A stretch of 64,000 nucleotides of DNA from Polynucleobacter sp. AP-Sving-400A-A2 (GTDB lineage Bacteria; Pseudomonadota; Gammaproteobacteria; Burkholderiales; Burkholderiaceae). The stretch covers positions 1,798,001 to 1,862,000 of the forward strand of contig NZ_CP061312.1 in NCBI RefSeq assembly GCF_018688155.1. Direction: 5' to 3'. A program made the position numbers and the translations under genes. The notes under the pieces were generated by a model. That model was not told the origin of the DNA and did no database searches. It saw only the letters and a list, made by a program, of their open reading frames with translations. Below, piece after piece: positions 24,067-34,075 of this stretch. Every line of letters begins with the position of its first letter. Within the stretch, counting starts at the first letter, position 1.

Positions 24067-25329
24067 ATGAACTTTACCCCTACCGAGCTTGGTGCTAGCA
24101 TTATTTTTGCTATCGCAGTACTACATACGTTTTGTACTTCGTATTTTGAGGCGTTTGCTAAAAAATCTCCAAAGCACGCTGGCTTATGGCATCTCCTTGG
24201 CGAAGTAGAAATCGTTTTTGGATTTTGGGCGGCTATCCTCATTATTTTTATGTGGCTTGCCAATGATCTCGCCACAGCAAAAGAGTACGCTAACAAGCGT
24301 AACTTCACCGAGCCGCTATTTGTTTTTGCCATTATGGTGGTCGCTGGCAGTAAACCCATTTTGCACTTTGCAACCCAGCTGCTACACAAATTCGGCAAGG
24401 CAATTCAACTCGTCTTACGTACCAAGCAAGCTCCAACACTCTATTTCTTGACCCTGAGCATCACACCTTTGTTGGGCTCGCTGATTACTGAGCCTGCAGC
24501 AATGACGCTGGCGGCATTTTTACTGCGTGATCTAGTCTATCGCCATAAATGCTCGACCCCGCTACTGTTCGGCACCCTGGGTGTGCTGTTCGTCAATATT
24601 TCGATCGGTGGCACGCTAACTAATTTTGCAGCACCACCAGTGCTGATGGTGGCATCTACTTGGGGTTGGAGTAGCGCTTTCATGTTTGCCAACTTTGGTC
24701 TTGAAGCGATGATCGCTATTTTTATTAATGCAACAATCGTAACGCTGCTCTTTCATAAGCAATTAGTTGAGCCTACCAGCAAAGCTGATCACGTTCGCAT
24801 TCCGCTCACTATTACAGGCATTCATCTACTCTTCTTACTGGGTGTCGTCGCTTTTGCACATGACCCAGTGATTTTCATGTGGTTACTACTCTTTTTTATT
24901 GGCTACACCACGGCTTATCCTAAACATCAAAACCCGCTGATTTTGCGCGAGGCTTTATTGGTTGGCTTTTTCTTGGCCGGACTCGTAGTACTCGGCGGAC
25001 TGCAAGGTTGGTGGCTACAACCCATCTTGGAAACCATGAGCCCGACGGCCGTTTTCTATGGCAGCTTGGCATTAACGGCTATTACTGATAATGCAGCGCT
25101 CACGTACTTAGGCTCGTTAGTAGAGGGCACTTCCCCAGAATTCAAGTTAGCCCTGGTTGGCGGTGCGGTAGCAGGCGGCGGCCTAACCGTCATCGCCAAT
25201 GCCCCCAACCCTGCTGGACTGGCTATTTTGCGCAGTTACTTCCCCAATGCAGCTGTTTCCGCAGGCTTGCTATTGGTAGCCGCCATTCCACCAACCATAG
25301 TTGCAATTTTGGCCCTACGTCTGCTCTAA
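24067..25329 (+). CDS. Putative Na+/H+ antiporter (Na_H_antiport_3 family)
   Basis: This is a 420-residue membrane protein with about eleven predicted helices. The conserved stretches FLTLSITPLLGSLITEPAA, NISIGGTLTNFAAPPVLM and LTAITDNAALTYLGS match the putative Na+/H+ antiporter family PF07399. The acidic residues in SLITEPA and AITDNA lie within helices and are plausible ion-binding sites. Its role in sodium or pH homeostasis is family inference. It is monocistronic, just before the miaB run. Confidence 0.85.
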   Translation: MNFTPTELGASIIFAIAVLHTFCTSYFEAFAKKSPKHAGLWHLLGEVEIVFGFWAAILIIFMWLANDLATAKEYANKRNFTEPLFVFAIMVVAGSKPILHFATQLLHKFGKAIQLVLRTKQAPTLYFLTLSITPLLGSLITEPAAMTLAAFLLRDLVYRHKCSTPLLFGTLGVLFVNISIGGTLTNFAAPPVLMVASTWGWSSAFMFANFGLEAMIAIFINATIVTLLFHKQLVEPTSKADHVRIPLTITGIHLLFLLGVVAFAHDPVIFMWLLLFFIGYTTAYPKHQNPLILREALLVGFFLAGLVVLGGLQGWWLQPILETMSPTAVFYGSLALTAITDNAALTYLGSLVEGTSPEFKLALVGGAVAGGGLTVIANAPNPAGLAILRSYFPNAAVSAGLLLVAAIPPTIVAILALRLL

Positions 25330-25386
25330 ACCACTTATCCCGTAAAATCTCAGCTTCGCCCCCAGCTATAAACCTGAGAACGGCAT

Positions 25387-26745
25387 ATGAAAAAGCTCTA
25401 TATCAAAACCTTTGGTTGTCAAATGAACGAGTATGACTCGGGCAAGATGGCCGACCTCCTACATGCCAATGAAGGCATGGTCATGACTGACACCCCTGAA
25501 GATGCAGATGTGGTTCTATTGAACACTTGCTCGATTCGTGAAAAAGCAGAAGATAAAGTATTTTCAGATTTAGGTCGTCTGCGTGAGCTCAAGAAAACCA
25601 AACCCGATTTATTGATTGGTGTTGGCGGTTGCGTTGCCAGTCAAGAAGGTCAACAAATTATTAGTAGAGCTCCCTATGTGGATGTGGTCTTCGGCCCACA
25701 AACACTGCATCGATTGTCTGACCTCATTACACAACGCCGTGAAACTGGCAGACCTCAAGTAGATATCTCTTTTCCAGAAATAGAAAAGTTTGATCATCTG
25801 CCTGCCTCTCGTCAAACTCGCGGCTCAGCCTACGTCTCTATTATGGAAGGCTGCTCAAAGTACTGTAGCTACTGCGTGGTTCCCTACACCCGAGGTGAAG
25901 AAGTATCGCGTCCCTTTGATGACGTATTAACGGAAGTGGCCGGCCTTGCATCACAAGGCGTGAAAGAAATTGTTTTACTCGGTCAAAACGTAAATGCTTA
26001 TCTTGGTAAGATGGGTAATACGGAAGAGATTGCAGATTTTGCACTACTGATTGAATACATCGCAGAAATACCGGGCGTTGAAAGAATTCGCTTTACTACT
26101 AGCCACCCAAAAGAATTTACCCAGCGCTTGATTGATGTTTACGCAAAAGTTCCTAAGCTGGTGAGCCACTTGCATCTACCAGTACAACATGCATCCGACT
26201 CCGTTTTATCTGCAATGAAACGTGGCTATACCGCCCTAGAATATAAAAGTATTATTCGCAAGATGCGCGCCGCAAGGCCTGACCTGACGCTCTCTAGCGA
26301 CTTCATTGTCGGCTTTCCTGGTGAGACGGATGAGGATTTTGCAAAACTTCTGAAGATGGTTGAAGAACTCAATTTTGATAATAGCTTTTGCTTTATCTTC
26401 AGCGCGCGCCCTGGCACACCCGCCGCTAATTTGAGCGATGACACCCCTTATGAGGTCAAACTCAAGCGACTTCAAACCTTACTTGCACTAGTGGAGTCAC
26501 AAGCAAATCAAATTAGCAAGAACATGTTGGGTAGTACTGAACGGGTTCTTGTTGAAGGCTTAGCAAAGGATGGTATAAATCTGCAAGGTCGCGCCACCAA
26601 TAATCGGGTGGTTCACTTTACTGCGCCAGATGCAGATATCGAATCACTCATAGGTCAAATCGTAGACATCCGCATCACTGAAGTACTCAATTACACACTC
26701 CGAGGAGATCTCATCAGTGAGCTCACTTCTACGCAAGCGCATTAA
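25387..26745 (+). CDS. miaB: tRNA-2-methylthio-N6-isopentenyladenosine synthase MiaB
   Basis: This is a 452-residue methylthiotransferase. The N-terminal UPF0004 domain has the three cluster cysteines Cys11, Cys48 and Cys82; the radical-SAM domain has Cys156-x3-Cys160-x2-Cys163 ([10 protein letters not shown]); a TRAM domain ends the protein. It adds the methylthio group to i6A37 of tRNAs that read UNN codons. It is the first gene of a long + strand run and is followed after one base by ybeY. phoH, which commonly lies between them, is absent. Confidence 0.97.
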   Translation: MKKLYIKTFGCQMNEYDSGKMADLLHANEGMVMTDTPEDADVVLLNTCSIREKAEDKVFSDLGRLRELKKTKPDLLIGVGGCVASQEGQQIISRAPYVDVVFGPQTLHRLSDLITQRRETGRPQVDISFPEIEKFDHLPASRQTRGSAYVSIMEGCSKYCSYCVVPYTRGEEVSRPFDDVLTEVAGLASQGVKEIVLLGQNVNAYLGKMGNTEEIADFALLIEYIAEIPGVERIRFTTSHPKEFTQRLIDVYAKVPKLVSHLHLPVQHASDSVLSAMKRGYTALEYKSIIRKMRAARPDLTLSSDFIVGFPGETDEDFAKLLKMVEELNFDNSFCFIFSARPGTPAANLSDDTPYEVKLKRLQTLLALVESQANQISKNMLGSTERVLVEGLAKDGINLQGRATNNRVVHFTAPDADIESLIGQIVDIRITEVLNYTLRGDLISELTSTQAH

Positions 26746-26746
26746 G

Positions 26747-27223
26747 ATGATAAGTAAGTACTCATCCTCCTCTAAACTAGAGATTGATATTCAGTTTGCT
26801 AGTGCTGCAATTAAAGAAAAAGTTTCGGCAATTGCTTCTCAAGCAGCAATTAAAAAATGGGTAAAAGCTGCAGTTGGATTAAATGGCCTAATTACCTTAC
26901 GCTTTGTTAATGTAGCTGAAGGAAAAAAACTCAATTTTTCTTTTCGCAATAAAAACTATGCGACTAATGTCCTTACTTTTCCATACGAGCTTAGCAAGCA
27001 GACTTTGACTGCCGACATTATTTTTTGTCTCCCTGTGATTCAAAAAGAGGCATCAGAACAAAGCAAGGGCATGAAAGCCCACTTAGCCCATCTGATTATT
27101 CATGGCTGCTTACATGCCCAAGGCCTTGACCATGAGGGCGATAAAGAAGCGAAAAAAATGGAAGGTAAAGAAGTTAAGCTCCTAAAGTCCTTAGGCTTTG
27201 CAAATCCCTACGCACCCATTTAA
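26747..27223 (+). CDS. ybeY: rRNA maturation endoribonuclease YbeY
   Basis: The zinc site HGCLHAQGLDH (H-x3-H-x5-H) is intact, and the NVLTFPYE strand of the family precedes it. YbeY takes part in 16S rRNA 3' processing and ribosome quality control in the cytoplasm. ATG at 26747 is chosen, which begins one base after the miaB stop; the frame is open further into miaB but the extra residues do not resemble the family. At 158 residues it has the usual length. A segment rich in lysine after the zinc site is typical. Confidence 0.95.
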   Translation: MISKYSSSSKLEIDIQFASAAIKEKVSAIASQAAIKKWVKAAVGLNGLITLRFVNVAEGKKLNFSFRNKNYATNVLTFPYELSKQTLTADIIFCLPVIQKEASEQSKGMKAHLAHLIIHGCLHAQGLDHEGDKEAKKMEGKEVKLLKSLGFANPYAPI

Positions 27224-27279
27224 AGCAGCTTTAAGGCTTCCTTCATTGAATTTACTTATTTCTGCGATATTCTTGATAT

Positions 27280-28119
27280 ATGCCTGACCCCAATAAATCC
27301 CTTTTAGAGCGCTTGGCCGATTTTTTAACGCCACAGCCAACCAGCCCAGCTGAACGTCGTCAAGAACTGATTGATACCCTCAGAGAAGCTCAGACAGAGG
27401 GCTTAATTGATGCAGATGCCCTCTCCATGATTGAAGGGGTATTCCAGGTGGGCCAATTATGTGCTCGCGATATTTTGATTCCCAGAGCACAAATCGACTG
27501 GATTGATATTAGCCAGCCTTTATCGGAAATTATCAAGAGTGTGATTACTGCCGCTCACTCACGCTTCCCAGTATTTGAAGGTACTCGTGACAATGTCATC
27601 GGCACTTTGCTAGCAAAAGATTTATTGCGTCACTCCAGTGAAAAAGATTTTCAGGTTCGTGATTGGCTCCGTCCCGCCGTATTTATTCCTGAATCTAAGC
27701 GCTTGAGCGTGTTGCTACGCGACTTTAAAGACAACCGCAATCACCTAGCCATTGTCGTAGATGAATACAGCAGTGTGGCAGGTGTCATTACGATTGAAGA
27801 CGTGCTTGAGCAAATTGTTGGTGACATTGAAGATGAGCACGATATTGATGAAGAGGCAGATAATCTAATCTCTTTAGACAATGGCGATATTCGCGTAAAA
27901 GGCATTACCGAGCTCGAGCAATTTAATGAGACCCTGGGTACGCAATTTGAAGTTGACGGTATTGAAACGGTTGCTGGTTTAGTGATTCAGCATCTTGGTC
28001 GAGTACCGAAGATGGGTGAACTGATCGAAATCGACGGAGTTGAATTTGAGGTTCAGCGTGCTGATCCAAGACAGATTCATATTCTGCTTGCAAGACAACT
28101 CCCAAAAAAGCCTGACTAA
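27280..28119 (+). CDS. ybeX: CBS-domain protein YbeX/CorC
   Basis: This 279-residue protein has a short helical start, a pair of CBS domains (about 70-195, including RFPVFEGTRDNVIGTLLAKDLL and SVAGVITIEDVLEQIVGDI-type segments) and a CorC_HlyC domain at the end (DIRVKGITELEQFNE to the C-terminus). Members are linked to Mg2+/Co2+ efflux and to ribosome fitness; adenine nucleotides probably bind the CBS pair. It lacks membrane helices. It lies between ybeY and lnt in the conserved order. Confidence 0.93.
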   Translation: MPDPNKSLLERLADFLTPQPTSPAERRQELIDTLREAQTEGLIDADALSMIEGVFQVGQLCARDILIPRAQIDWIDISQPLSEIIKSVITAAHSRFPVFEGTRDNVIGTLLAKDLLRHSSEKDFQVRDWLRPAVFIPESKRLSVLLRDFKDNRNHLAIVVDEYSSVAGVITIEDVLEQIVGDIEDEHDIDEEADNLISLDNGDIRVKGITELEQFNETLGTQFEVDGIETVAGLVIQHLGRVPKMGELIEIDGVEFEVQRADPRQIHILLARQLPKKPD

Positions 28120-28127
28120 GGATTACC

Positions 28128-29654
28128 TTGATTGATCGGCTACTGCCAAGGCTTAGCAATAACATCGGCAATCTAGTGTTATTTGCTCTTGGCGCAATAC
28201 TGGCGGGTGCTGCGGAACTACCTTTGGGTGGATGGATTCAGATTCCGATCCTCAGCGTTATTTGGTGGCAAATTACAAGACATCAATCTACCTCTTTTAA
28301 GAGTACTTTTTTTCTAGGGTTGTCATTTGGCCTTGGCTACTTCGTACTAGGACTTTGGTGGATCTTCATTAGCCTACATGACATTGGTGGGATGAATGTC
28401 ATCCTCTCCTGCACCGCAGTCTTCCTATTAGCTGGCTTGCTAGCCATCTTCTTCGCTTGTGCCTGCCTCACATTACATTTTTCAAAAGGACTATTTTTTC
28501 CGGGTCTTCTACTAGCATCAAGCTGGGTGGCGACAGAATATTTACGCGGCATACTCTTTACTGGCTTTCCTTGGATGGGTCTGGGAGAAGCGCAAGTCTA
28601 TGGTCCTTTTGCACCAGTCGCCCCATATTTAGGTGGACTGGGATGCACATTTTTTGCAGTGTTGGTATCTCGGCAATTACTCTTCCTAAGATCACACTTC
28701 AAAGCCAGTTCAATTTCTGTGGCGTCTCTAATCGTACTGAGCCAACTATTGAACTTCTGGTCTTTTACGAAGCCTACTGGCGAGCCCCTTACTGTAGAGC
28801 TCATTCAGGGAAACATTGCTCAAAGCTTGGTCTTTAAACCAGAGGGTATGCTGCAGCAAATTGCGTTTTATAAATCTGCAATGCTTGATTCGCAGGCAGA
28901 CTTGGTAGTATCCCCAGAAACAGCCCTACCTTGGCCTGAGACCAATTTACCCGCAGGCACCCTAGAAGATTTACAGGATTTTGCAATCAACAATAAGCGC
29001 TTTCTTTTATTTGGTATCTTGGGGCGGCACTTTAATCCCGCAGATGGAAGAGAATTCTCCAATCGAGCAATCGGCTTTAGTCCAAGTAATCTACCTTATC
29101 GTTACGACAAGTCGCATTTAGTTCCTTTCGGAGAATTTATTCCCCCAGGATTTCGTTGGTTTGTAAATGCATTTAGCGTGCCACTGAGTGACTTTTCTCG
29201 AGGCTCTCAAAATCAACCCCTCTTCTTAATTAACAGAGAGGGGCAGTCGCCACTCTATGCAGCAATCACTATTTGCTATGAAGATGTGTTTGGTGATGAA
29301 CTAGCTACACGTTTACGTAACAGCAAAGAATCAGCGAACCTCTTTATCAACATGACAAATCTTGCCTGGTTCGGGGATTCTCAAGCGCCAACACAACAAT
29401 TACGGCTTTCACAATTACGCTCTCTAGAAACCGGTCTTCCTGCATTACGAGCAACCAATACTGGAATCACGGCAGTACTGGGACCAGATGGCAAAATTTT
29501 GGCAGAACTCCCCAAATTCACCCAGAGCATCTTAAAGACCAGTATTCAGGCCTACTCAGGCACAACACCTTACGTACTTTGGGGAAACGCGCCTATTTTG
29601 AGCCTTTCTTGCCTCTTGCTCATACTGGGTCTGATTCGCCAAAAACGCATCTAA
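28128..29654 (+). CDS. lnt: Apolipoprotein N-acyltransferase
   Basis: This 508-residue inner-membrane enzyme has about six to eight N-terminal helices and a periplasmic nitrilase-like domain with the catalytic triad Glu264 (VVSPETALPWPE), Lys328 (YDKSHLVPFGEF) and Cys383 (TICYEDVFG). It transfers the third acyl chain to the N-terminal cysteine of lipoproteins, letting them be sorted to the outer membrane. The start is a TTG with AAGGA 5 bases upstream; no ATG lies near. It follows ybeX by 8 bases. Confidence 0.96.
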   Translation: MIDRLLPRLSNNIGNLVLFALGAILAGAAELPLGGWIQIPILSVIWWQITRHQSTSFKSTFFLGLSFGLGYFVLGLWWIFISLHDIGGMNVILSCTAVFLLAGLLAIFFACACLTLHFSKGLFFPGLLLASSWVATEYLRGILFTGFPWMGLGEAQVYGPFAPVAPYLGGLGCTFFAVLVSRQLLFLRSHFKASSISVASLIVLSQLLNFWSFTKPTGEPLTVELIQGNIAQSLVFKPEGMLQQIAFYKSAMLDSQADLVVSPETALPWPETNLPAGTLEDLQDFAINNKRFLLFGILGRHFNPADGREFSNRAIGFSPSNLPYRYDKSHLVPFGEFIPPGFRWFVNAFSVPLSDFSRGSQNQPLFLINREGQSPLYAAITICYEDVFGDELATRLRNSKESANLFINMTNLAWFGDSQAPTQQLRLSQLRSLETGLPALRATNTGITAVLGPDGKILAELPKFTQSILKTSIQAYSGTTPYVLWGNAPILSLSCLLLILGLIRQKRI

Positions 29655-29714
29655 TCGCAATTTCCTAGTTCACCAGCTTAGCCATGTAAAATCAAAGGCT
29701 TAGCCAGGTACATC

Positions 29715-30599
29715 ATGCTTACTTTTCAGCAAATCATTCTCAAACTTCAAGATTACTGGGGCCAACAGGGTTGCGCCCTATTGCAACCTATCGACCTTGA
29801 GGTCGGTGCCGGTACATCTCATACAGCTACTTTCTTGAGAGCCATTGGTCCCGAGCCATGGAAAGCTGCTTACGTCCAACCTTCACGTAGACCAAAAGAC
29901 GGTCGCTACGGAGAAAATCCAAATCGTCTGCAACACTACTACCAGTACCAGGTAGTACTAAAGCCTGCACCAGAAAATATCCTTGAGCTCTACTTAGGTT
30001 CGCTTGCAGCCTTGGGTCTTGATCTTCAAAAGAACGATGTGCGTTTTGTTGAGGATGATTGGGAAAATCCAACTTTAGGCGCTTGGGGCTTAGGCTGGGA
30101 AGTTTGGCTCAACGGTATGGAAGTGACGCAATTTACCTATTTCCAGCAAGTGGGCGGCATTGACTGCAAACCTGTTTTGGGCGAAATCACTTACGGTATT
30201 GAGCGTTTGGCAATGTATATCCAAAATTGTTCCAACGTATACGACCTTGTTTGGACGGATGGCATCTCTTATGGTGATGTGTATCACCAGAATGAAGTGG
30301 AGCAGTCTTGCTATAACTTTGAACACTCCAACACCGACCTCTTGTTTGCCAACTTCACTAACTATGAAAGTGAAGCCAAACGTTTGATGGAAGTGCCCTT
30401 AGCCTTACCCGCTTATGAAATGGTACTTAAGGCTGGACATACTTTTAACTTACTAGATGCCCGTGGCGCTATTTCGGTTACTGAGCGTGCAGCCTACATC
30501 GGACGCATCCGCAATCTCTCTCGCGCAGTAGCACAGGCTTACTTTGAGTCTCGTGAGAAATTGGGATTCCCGATGTGCCAACGTCAATCCAAAGCCTAA
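29715..30599 (+). CDS. glyQ: Glycyl-tRNA synthetase alpha subunit
   Basis: This 294-residue class II catalytic subunit of the bacterial alpha2beta2 GlyRS has the usual start [20 protein letters not shown] and motif-2/3 regions ([33 protein letters not shown]). It activates glycine and charges tRNA-Gly together with the beta subunit encoded 16 bases downstream. The length is standard. Confidence 0.98.
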   Translation: MLTFQQIILKLQDYWGQQGCALLQPIDLEVGAGTSHTATFLRAIGPEPWKAAYVQPSRRPKDGRYGENPNRLQHYYQYQVVLKPAPENILELYLGSLAALGLDLQKNDVRFVEDDWENPTLGAWGLGWEVWLNGMEVTQFTYFQQVGGIDCKPVLGEITYGIERLAMYIQNCSNVYDLVWTDGISYGDVYHQNEVEQSCYNFEHSNTDLLFANFTNYESEAKRLMEVPLALPAYEMVLKAGHTFNLLDARGAISVTERAAYIGRIRNLSRAVAQAYFESREKLGFPMCQRQSKA

Positions 30600-30615
30600 G
30601 TAGCTTGATCTAATT

Positions 30616-32754
30616 ATGAGTACACCGAATCCCCTCTCTCAGACAGATAACCTTCTGATTGAGTTGTTTACTGAAGAGCTTCCACCAAAATCATTACGCC
30701 GCTTAGGCGATGCTTTTAGTGAAGGCATTTATTCAGCTCTAAAAGCTGCTGGACTCTTGAGTGAAAACTCTCTTGCGACTGGCTATGCGACACCGCGTCG
30801 CCTTGCTGTTCAAATTACCAATGTCTTAAGCCAAGCTCCAGACTATCCAGTACGTGAAAAACTACTCCCAACCAGTATTGCCTTTGATGCAGATGGGAAG
30901 CCGACGGCACCACTGCAAAAGAAATTAGCCTCTTTGGGTTATGCAGATATCGACCTTTCCACTTTAGAAAAAGCGGGCGAGGGAAAGAATGAAGCGCTCT
31001 ATCTCAATGTCATTGCCAAAGGTGCAGCATTAGAAAAAACTGCACAACAAGCCCTCGAGCTGACGCTGGGTAAGTTACCCATTGCTAAAATGATGCACTA
31101 CCAAGTACTACAAAAAAATGGTGGACTAGCAGACGTTGAGTTTGCACGTCCTGCGCACCGCATCATCGCTCTCCATGGTAAACAAACATTGCACATCAGC
31201 GCATTGGGCATTGATGCAGCAAATCAAACAGAAGGTCACCGCTTTTTAGCTCCAGGCGTCATTACGATTGCCTCTGCCGATCAGTATGAGTCTGACCTCA
31301 GCACTAAAGCAAAAGTATTGCCAAGCTTTAATAAGCGATGTGAATTTATTGAATCTGCGTTATTAAAAGCCGCTGGCACTGATTTAGTACTCATGCCAGA
31401 TAGTCTCTTAGATGAAGTGACTGCCTTAGTAGAGTGGCCAGCAATTTATGAGTGTCACTTTGATCAAGAGTTCTTAGAGGTTCCACAAGAATGCTTGATT
31501 CTGACAATGCAGACCAATCAAAAATACTTTGCACTGACTGATCAGCAAGGCAAGTTACGTAACCGCTTCTTGATCGTTTCTAATATTGAAACCGATAAGC
31601 CAGAGGCAATTATTTCCGGTAATGAGCGTGTAGTGCGCCCACGACTTTCTGATGCACGTTTTTTCTTTCAGCAAGATCAAAAACGCCCACTGGCATCCCG
31701 CGTAACCGATCTAGGAAAAGTGGTTTATCACAATCAGCTCGGCAATCAATTGGATCGCACTAAGCGTGTTCAAGGAATTGCTGTTGGTATTGCAAAAACT
31801 TTATCGGCTGATCAGATGCTTGCTAGCCGTGCTGCTGAAATTGCTAAAACGGATTTATTAACCGATATGGTTGGTGAGTTCCCAGAGCTCCAAGGCATCA
31901 TGGGTCGTTACTACGCCAACCATGATGGCGAAAATGTGGAAGTAGCTTCTGCTTGTAGCGAGCATTACATGCCCCGCTTTGCTGGTGATGCATTGCCACA
32001 AACTCAGACAGGCACCATTCTCGCTATTGCCGATAAGCTAGAAACTCTCGTTGGTATTTGGGGTGTTGGCCTTGCGCCAACTGGTGATAAAGACCCCTAC
32101 GCCCTGCGTCGTCATGCTCTCGGAATCTGCCGGCTCCTACTTGAAAAGAATCTTAGCCTGAGCCTGCCGGACTTAATTGAACTAGCACGCAAACAATTTC
32201 CCCAGAAAGATGTTCAAGAGAAAGCGAAGGCTGAAGATATTTACGCCTTCATTATTGATCGTCTACGTGCTTACTTGCGTGATCAGGCCGTTGCTGGCAA
32301 GCCATTCACTATCGAAGAGATTGATGCGGTATTGAGTCAATCGCCTGCGCAACTGAATGACTTAATAGATCGCTTAACTGCTTTGCGTGAATTTAACGCC
32401 TTGGCAGAAGCTGCTCAATTAGCTGCTGCCAACAAGCGTATCAGCAACATTCTGAAAAAGAATGCCGCTACTATTCCGGGAGCTTGCTCAAGTAAGCTCT
32501 TACAAGCTCCTGCAGAAATCGCCCTATACGAAGCGCTTGAGAAGCTCGTCCCAACACTGACCTCTGCTTATGAGCAACGTCAGTTTGTGGATCTATTAAA
32601 AGCTCTCGTAGCTTTAAGTGCTCCAATCGATCAATTCTTTGCCGATGTCATGGTGATGGACCCCAATCCAGAGCTGCGCGATAACCGCCTAGCTCTCCTG
32701 CAACAACTTCACCAGAAAATGAATCTGATTGCCGACCTCGGCAAATTAGCATGA
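30616..32754 (+). CDS. glyS: Glycyl-tRNA synthetase beta subunit
   Basis: This 712-residue subunit binds tRNA-Gly and is needed for aminoacylation. Typical segments are LLIELFTEELPPKSL at the start, ATPRRLAV, and the HD-like region LVGEFPELQGIMGRYYA. The C-terminus is an anticodon-binding helical domain. The stop overlaps the gmhB start by 4 bases (ATGA), so translation is coupled. Length and order are standard for the Burkholderiaceae. Confidence 0.98.
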   Translation: MSTPNPLSQTDNLLIELFTEELPPKSLRRLGDAFSEGIYSALKAAGLLSENSLATGYATPRRLAVQITNVLSQAPDYPVREKLLPTSIAFDADGKPTAPLQKKLASLGYADIDLSTLEKAGEGKNEALYLNVIAKGAALEKTAQQALELTLGKLPIAKMMHYQVLQKNGGLADVEFARPAHRIIALHGKQTLHISALGIDAANQTEGHRFLAPGVITIASADQYESDLSTKAKVLPSFNKRCEFIESALLKAAGTDLVLMPDSLLDEVTALVEWPAIYECHFDQEFLEVPQECLILTMQTNQKYFALTDQQGKLRNRFLIVSNIETDKPEAIISGNERVVRPRLSDARFFFQQDQKRPLASRVTDLGKVVYHNQLGNQLDRTKRVQGIAVGIAKTLSADQMLASRAAEIAKTDLLTDMVGEFPELQGIMGRYYANHDGENVEVASACSEHYMPRFAGDALPQTQTGTILAIADKLETLVGIWGVGLAPTGDKDPYALRRHALGICRLLLEKNLSLSLPDLIELARKQFPQKDVQEKAKAEDIYAFIIDRLRAYLRDQAVAGKPFTIEEIDAVLSQSPAQLNDLIDRLTALREFNALAEAAQLAAANKRISNILKKNAATIPGACSSKLLQAPAEIALYEALEKLVPTLTSAYEQRQFVDLLKALVALSAPIDQFFADVMVMDPNPELRDNRLALLQQLHQKMNLIADLGKLA

Positions 32755-33323
32755 GCAATAGCTCTTCTAAACTCATCATTCTTGATCGTGATGGCGTGAT
32801 TAATGAAGATCGAGATGACTATGTAAAGTCGAGTGATGAGTGGATTCCGCTACCGGGTAGTCTTGAAGCTATTGCATTACTGAATCAAGCGGGCTATCAA
32901 ATCGCTGTAGCAACCAATCAATCTGGTTTGGCGCGAGGCTATTTCAATATCAATGATCTGCATGCAATGCATACCAAGATGGATAAGCTGCTTAAACCCT
33001 TGGGTGGTCATATCGATAGCATTTTCTTTTGTCCCCATACTGATGCTAATGCATGCGATTGCCGCAAGCCCCTACCGGGAATGATGAAAGAAATTGCCCT
33101 GCGCTACAAGAAAAATCAAAGTGCTACACCTTTATTAGGAGTGCCGATTGTGGGTGACTCCCTACGCGACCTGCAGGCTGGAGTTACTTTGGGTGCTAGT
33201 CCACATTTAGTGCTCACTGGCAAGGGTAATAAAACCCTAGATAAAGGTGGCCTCCCAGAGGGAACGCAGATTCATGCAGATTTGATGGCATTTGCTACTG
33301 CACTCTTACAAGATCAGGTTTAA
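32751..33323 (+). CDS. gmhB: D-glycero-beta-D-manno-heptose-1,7-bisphosphate 7-phosphatase
   Basis: This is a 190-residue HAD phosphatase. The nucleophile and acid/base are Asp12 and Asp14 in LDRDGVINE. The zinc-binding loop characteristic of GmhB is complete: Cys94, His96, Cys102 and Cys104 (CPHTDANACDC). It removes the 7-phosphate from heptose bisphosphate on the way to ADP-heptose for lipopolysaccharide. It is coupled to glyS, and an acyltransferase follows within 8 bases, so LPS and phospholipid functions are in one transcript. Confidence 0.95.
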   Translation: MSNSSSKLIILDRDGVINEDRDDYVKSSDEWIPLPGSLEAIALLNQAGYQIAVATNQSGLARGYFNINDLHAMHTKMDKLLKPLGGHIDSIFFCPHTDANACDCRKPLPGMMKEIALRYKKNQSATPLLGVPIVGDSLRDLQAGVTLGASPHLVLTGKGNKTLDKGGLPEGTQIHADLMAFATALLQDQV

Positions 33324-33330
33324 TGCCAGT

Positions 33331-34065
33331 ATGACTTTTATTCGTTCAGCCCTATTCACTCTTTTTTTGCTGATATTCACGCCGATCTGGTCGGTACTTT
33401 GTATCCTCGTCTTTCCATTTCTCAATCCCGAGAATCGCTATCGCTTTATTGGCCTTTGGAATAAGGTCGTTATCTGGATTTTGCAGCCGCTCTGCGGCAT
33501 TCGTTATGAAATTCGTGGGATGGAAAATATGATGGCGGTTTTGAATAAGCCTGTTGTTGTATTGAGTAAACATCAATCTGCTTACGAAACCATTTTCTAC
33601 ATTGCCTTACTACCTAAACAGGTGTGCTTTGTTTTCAAAAGAGAGTTGCTCTGGATTCCCTTCTTTGGCTGGGCTTTGGCTTTACTCAAGATGATTCATA
33701 TCAATCGCAATAGTAAAGAAACTGCCGCCATCTCCGTTGTTGGTCAAGGAAAAAAACGCTTAGCTGAAGGTAAATGGATTTTGTTGTTTCCAGAGGGAAC
33801 TAGAACGCCAACCGGATCTCATAAACCCTATAGTAAAGGTGGTGCAAGGCTGGCAAGTGCTACCGAGGCACTAGTGATTCCAATTGCTCACAATGCCGGT
33901 CGCTGCTGGCCTAAGAATAGCTTTCTAAAGCAGCCTGGAACAGTCATCTTCTCAATCGGCCCCGCTATTACCTCAACTGGAAAAACAGGCGGCCAACTTC
34001 ATCAAGAAGTAGAGAAGTGGATTGAAGCTGAAATGCGGCTGATTGATCCTGCTGCTTACCAGTAA
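33331..34065 (+). CDS. plsC: 1-acylglycerol-3-phosphate O-acyltransferase (PlsC type)
   Basis: The 244-residue membrane-bound enzyme has an N-terminal hydrophobic helix and the acyltransferase blocks: KHQSAYET (His81; Glu86 takes the place of the usual aspartate of HX4D, as is common in related bacteria), VFKRELLWIPFFGW and FPEGTRTPTG. It makes phosphatidic acid from lysophosphatidic acid. ATG at 33331 is chosen; the frame extends upstream into gmhB without family resemblance. It ends 10 bases before the convergent rsmA gene. Confidence 0.92.
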   Translation: MTFIRSALFTLFLLIFTPIWSVLCILVFPFLNPENRYRFIGLWNKVVIWILQPLCGIRYEIRGMENMMAVLNKPVVVLSKHQSAYETIFYIALLPKQVCFVFKRELLWIPFFGWALALLKMIHINRNSKETAAISVVGQGKKRLAEGKWILLFPEGTRTPTGSHKPYSKGGARLASATEALVIPIAHNAGRCWPKNSFLKQPGTVIFSIGPAITSTGKTGGQLHQEVEKWIEAEMRLIDPAAYQ

Positions 34066-34075
34066 AACTAGAGGC

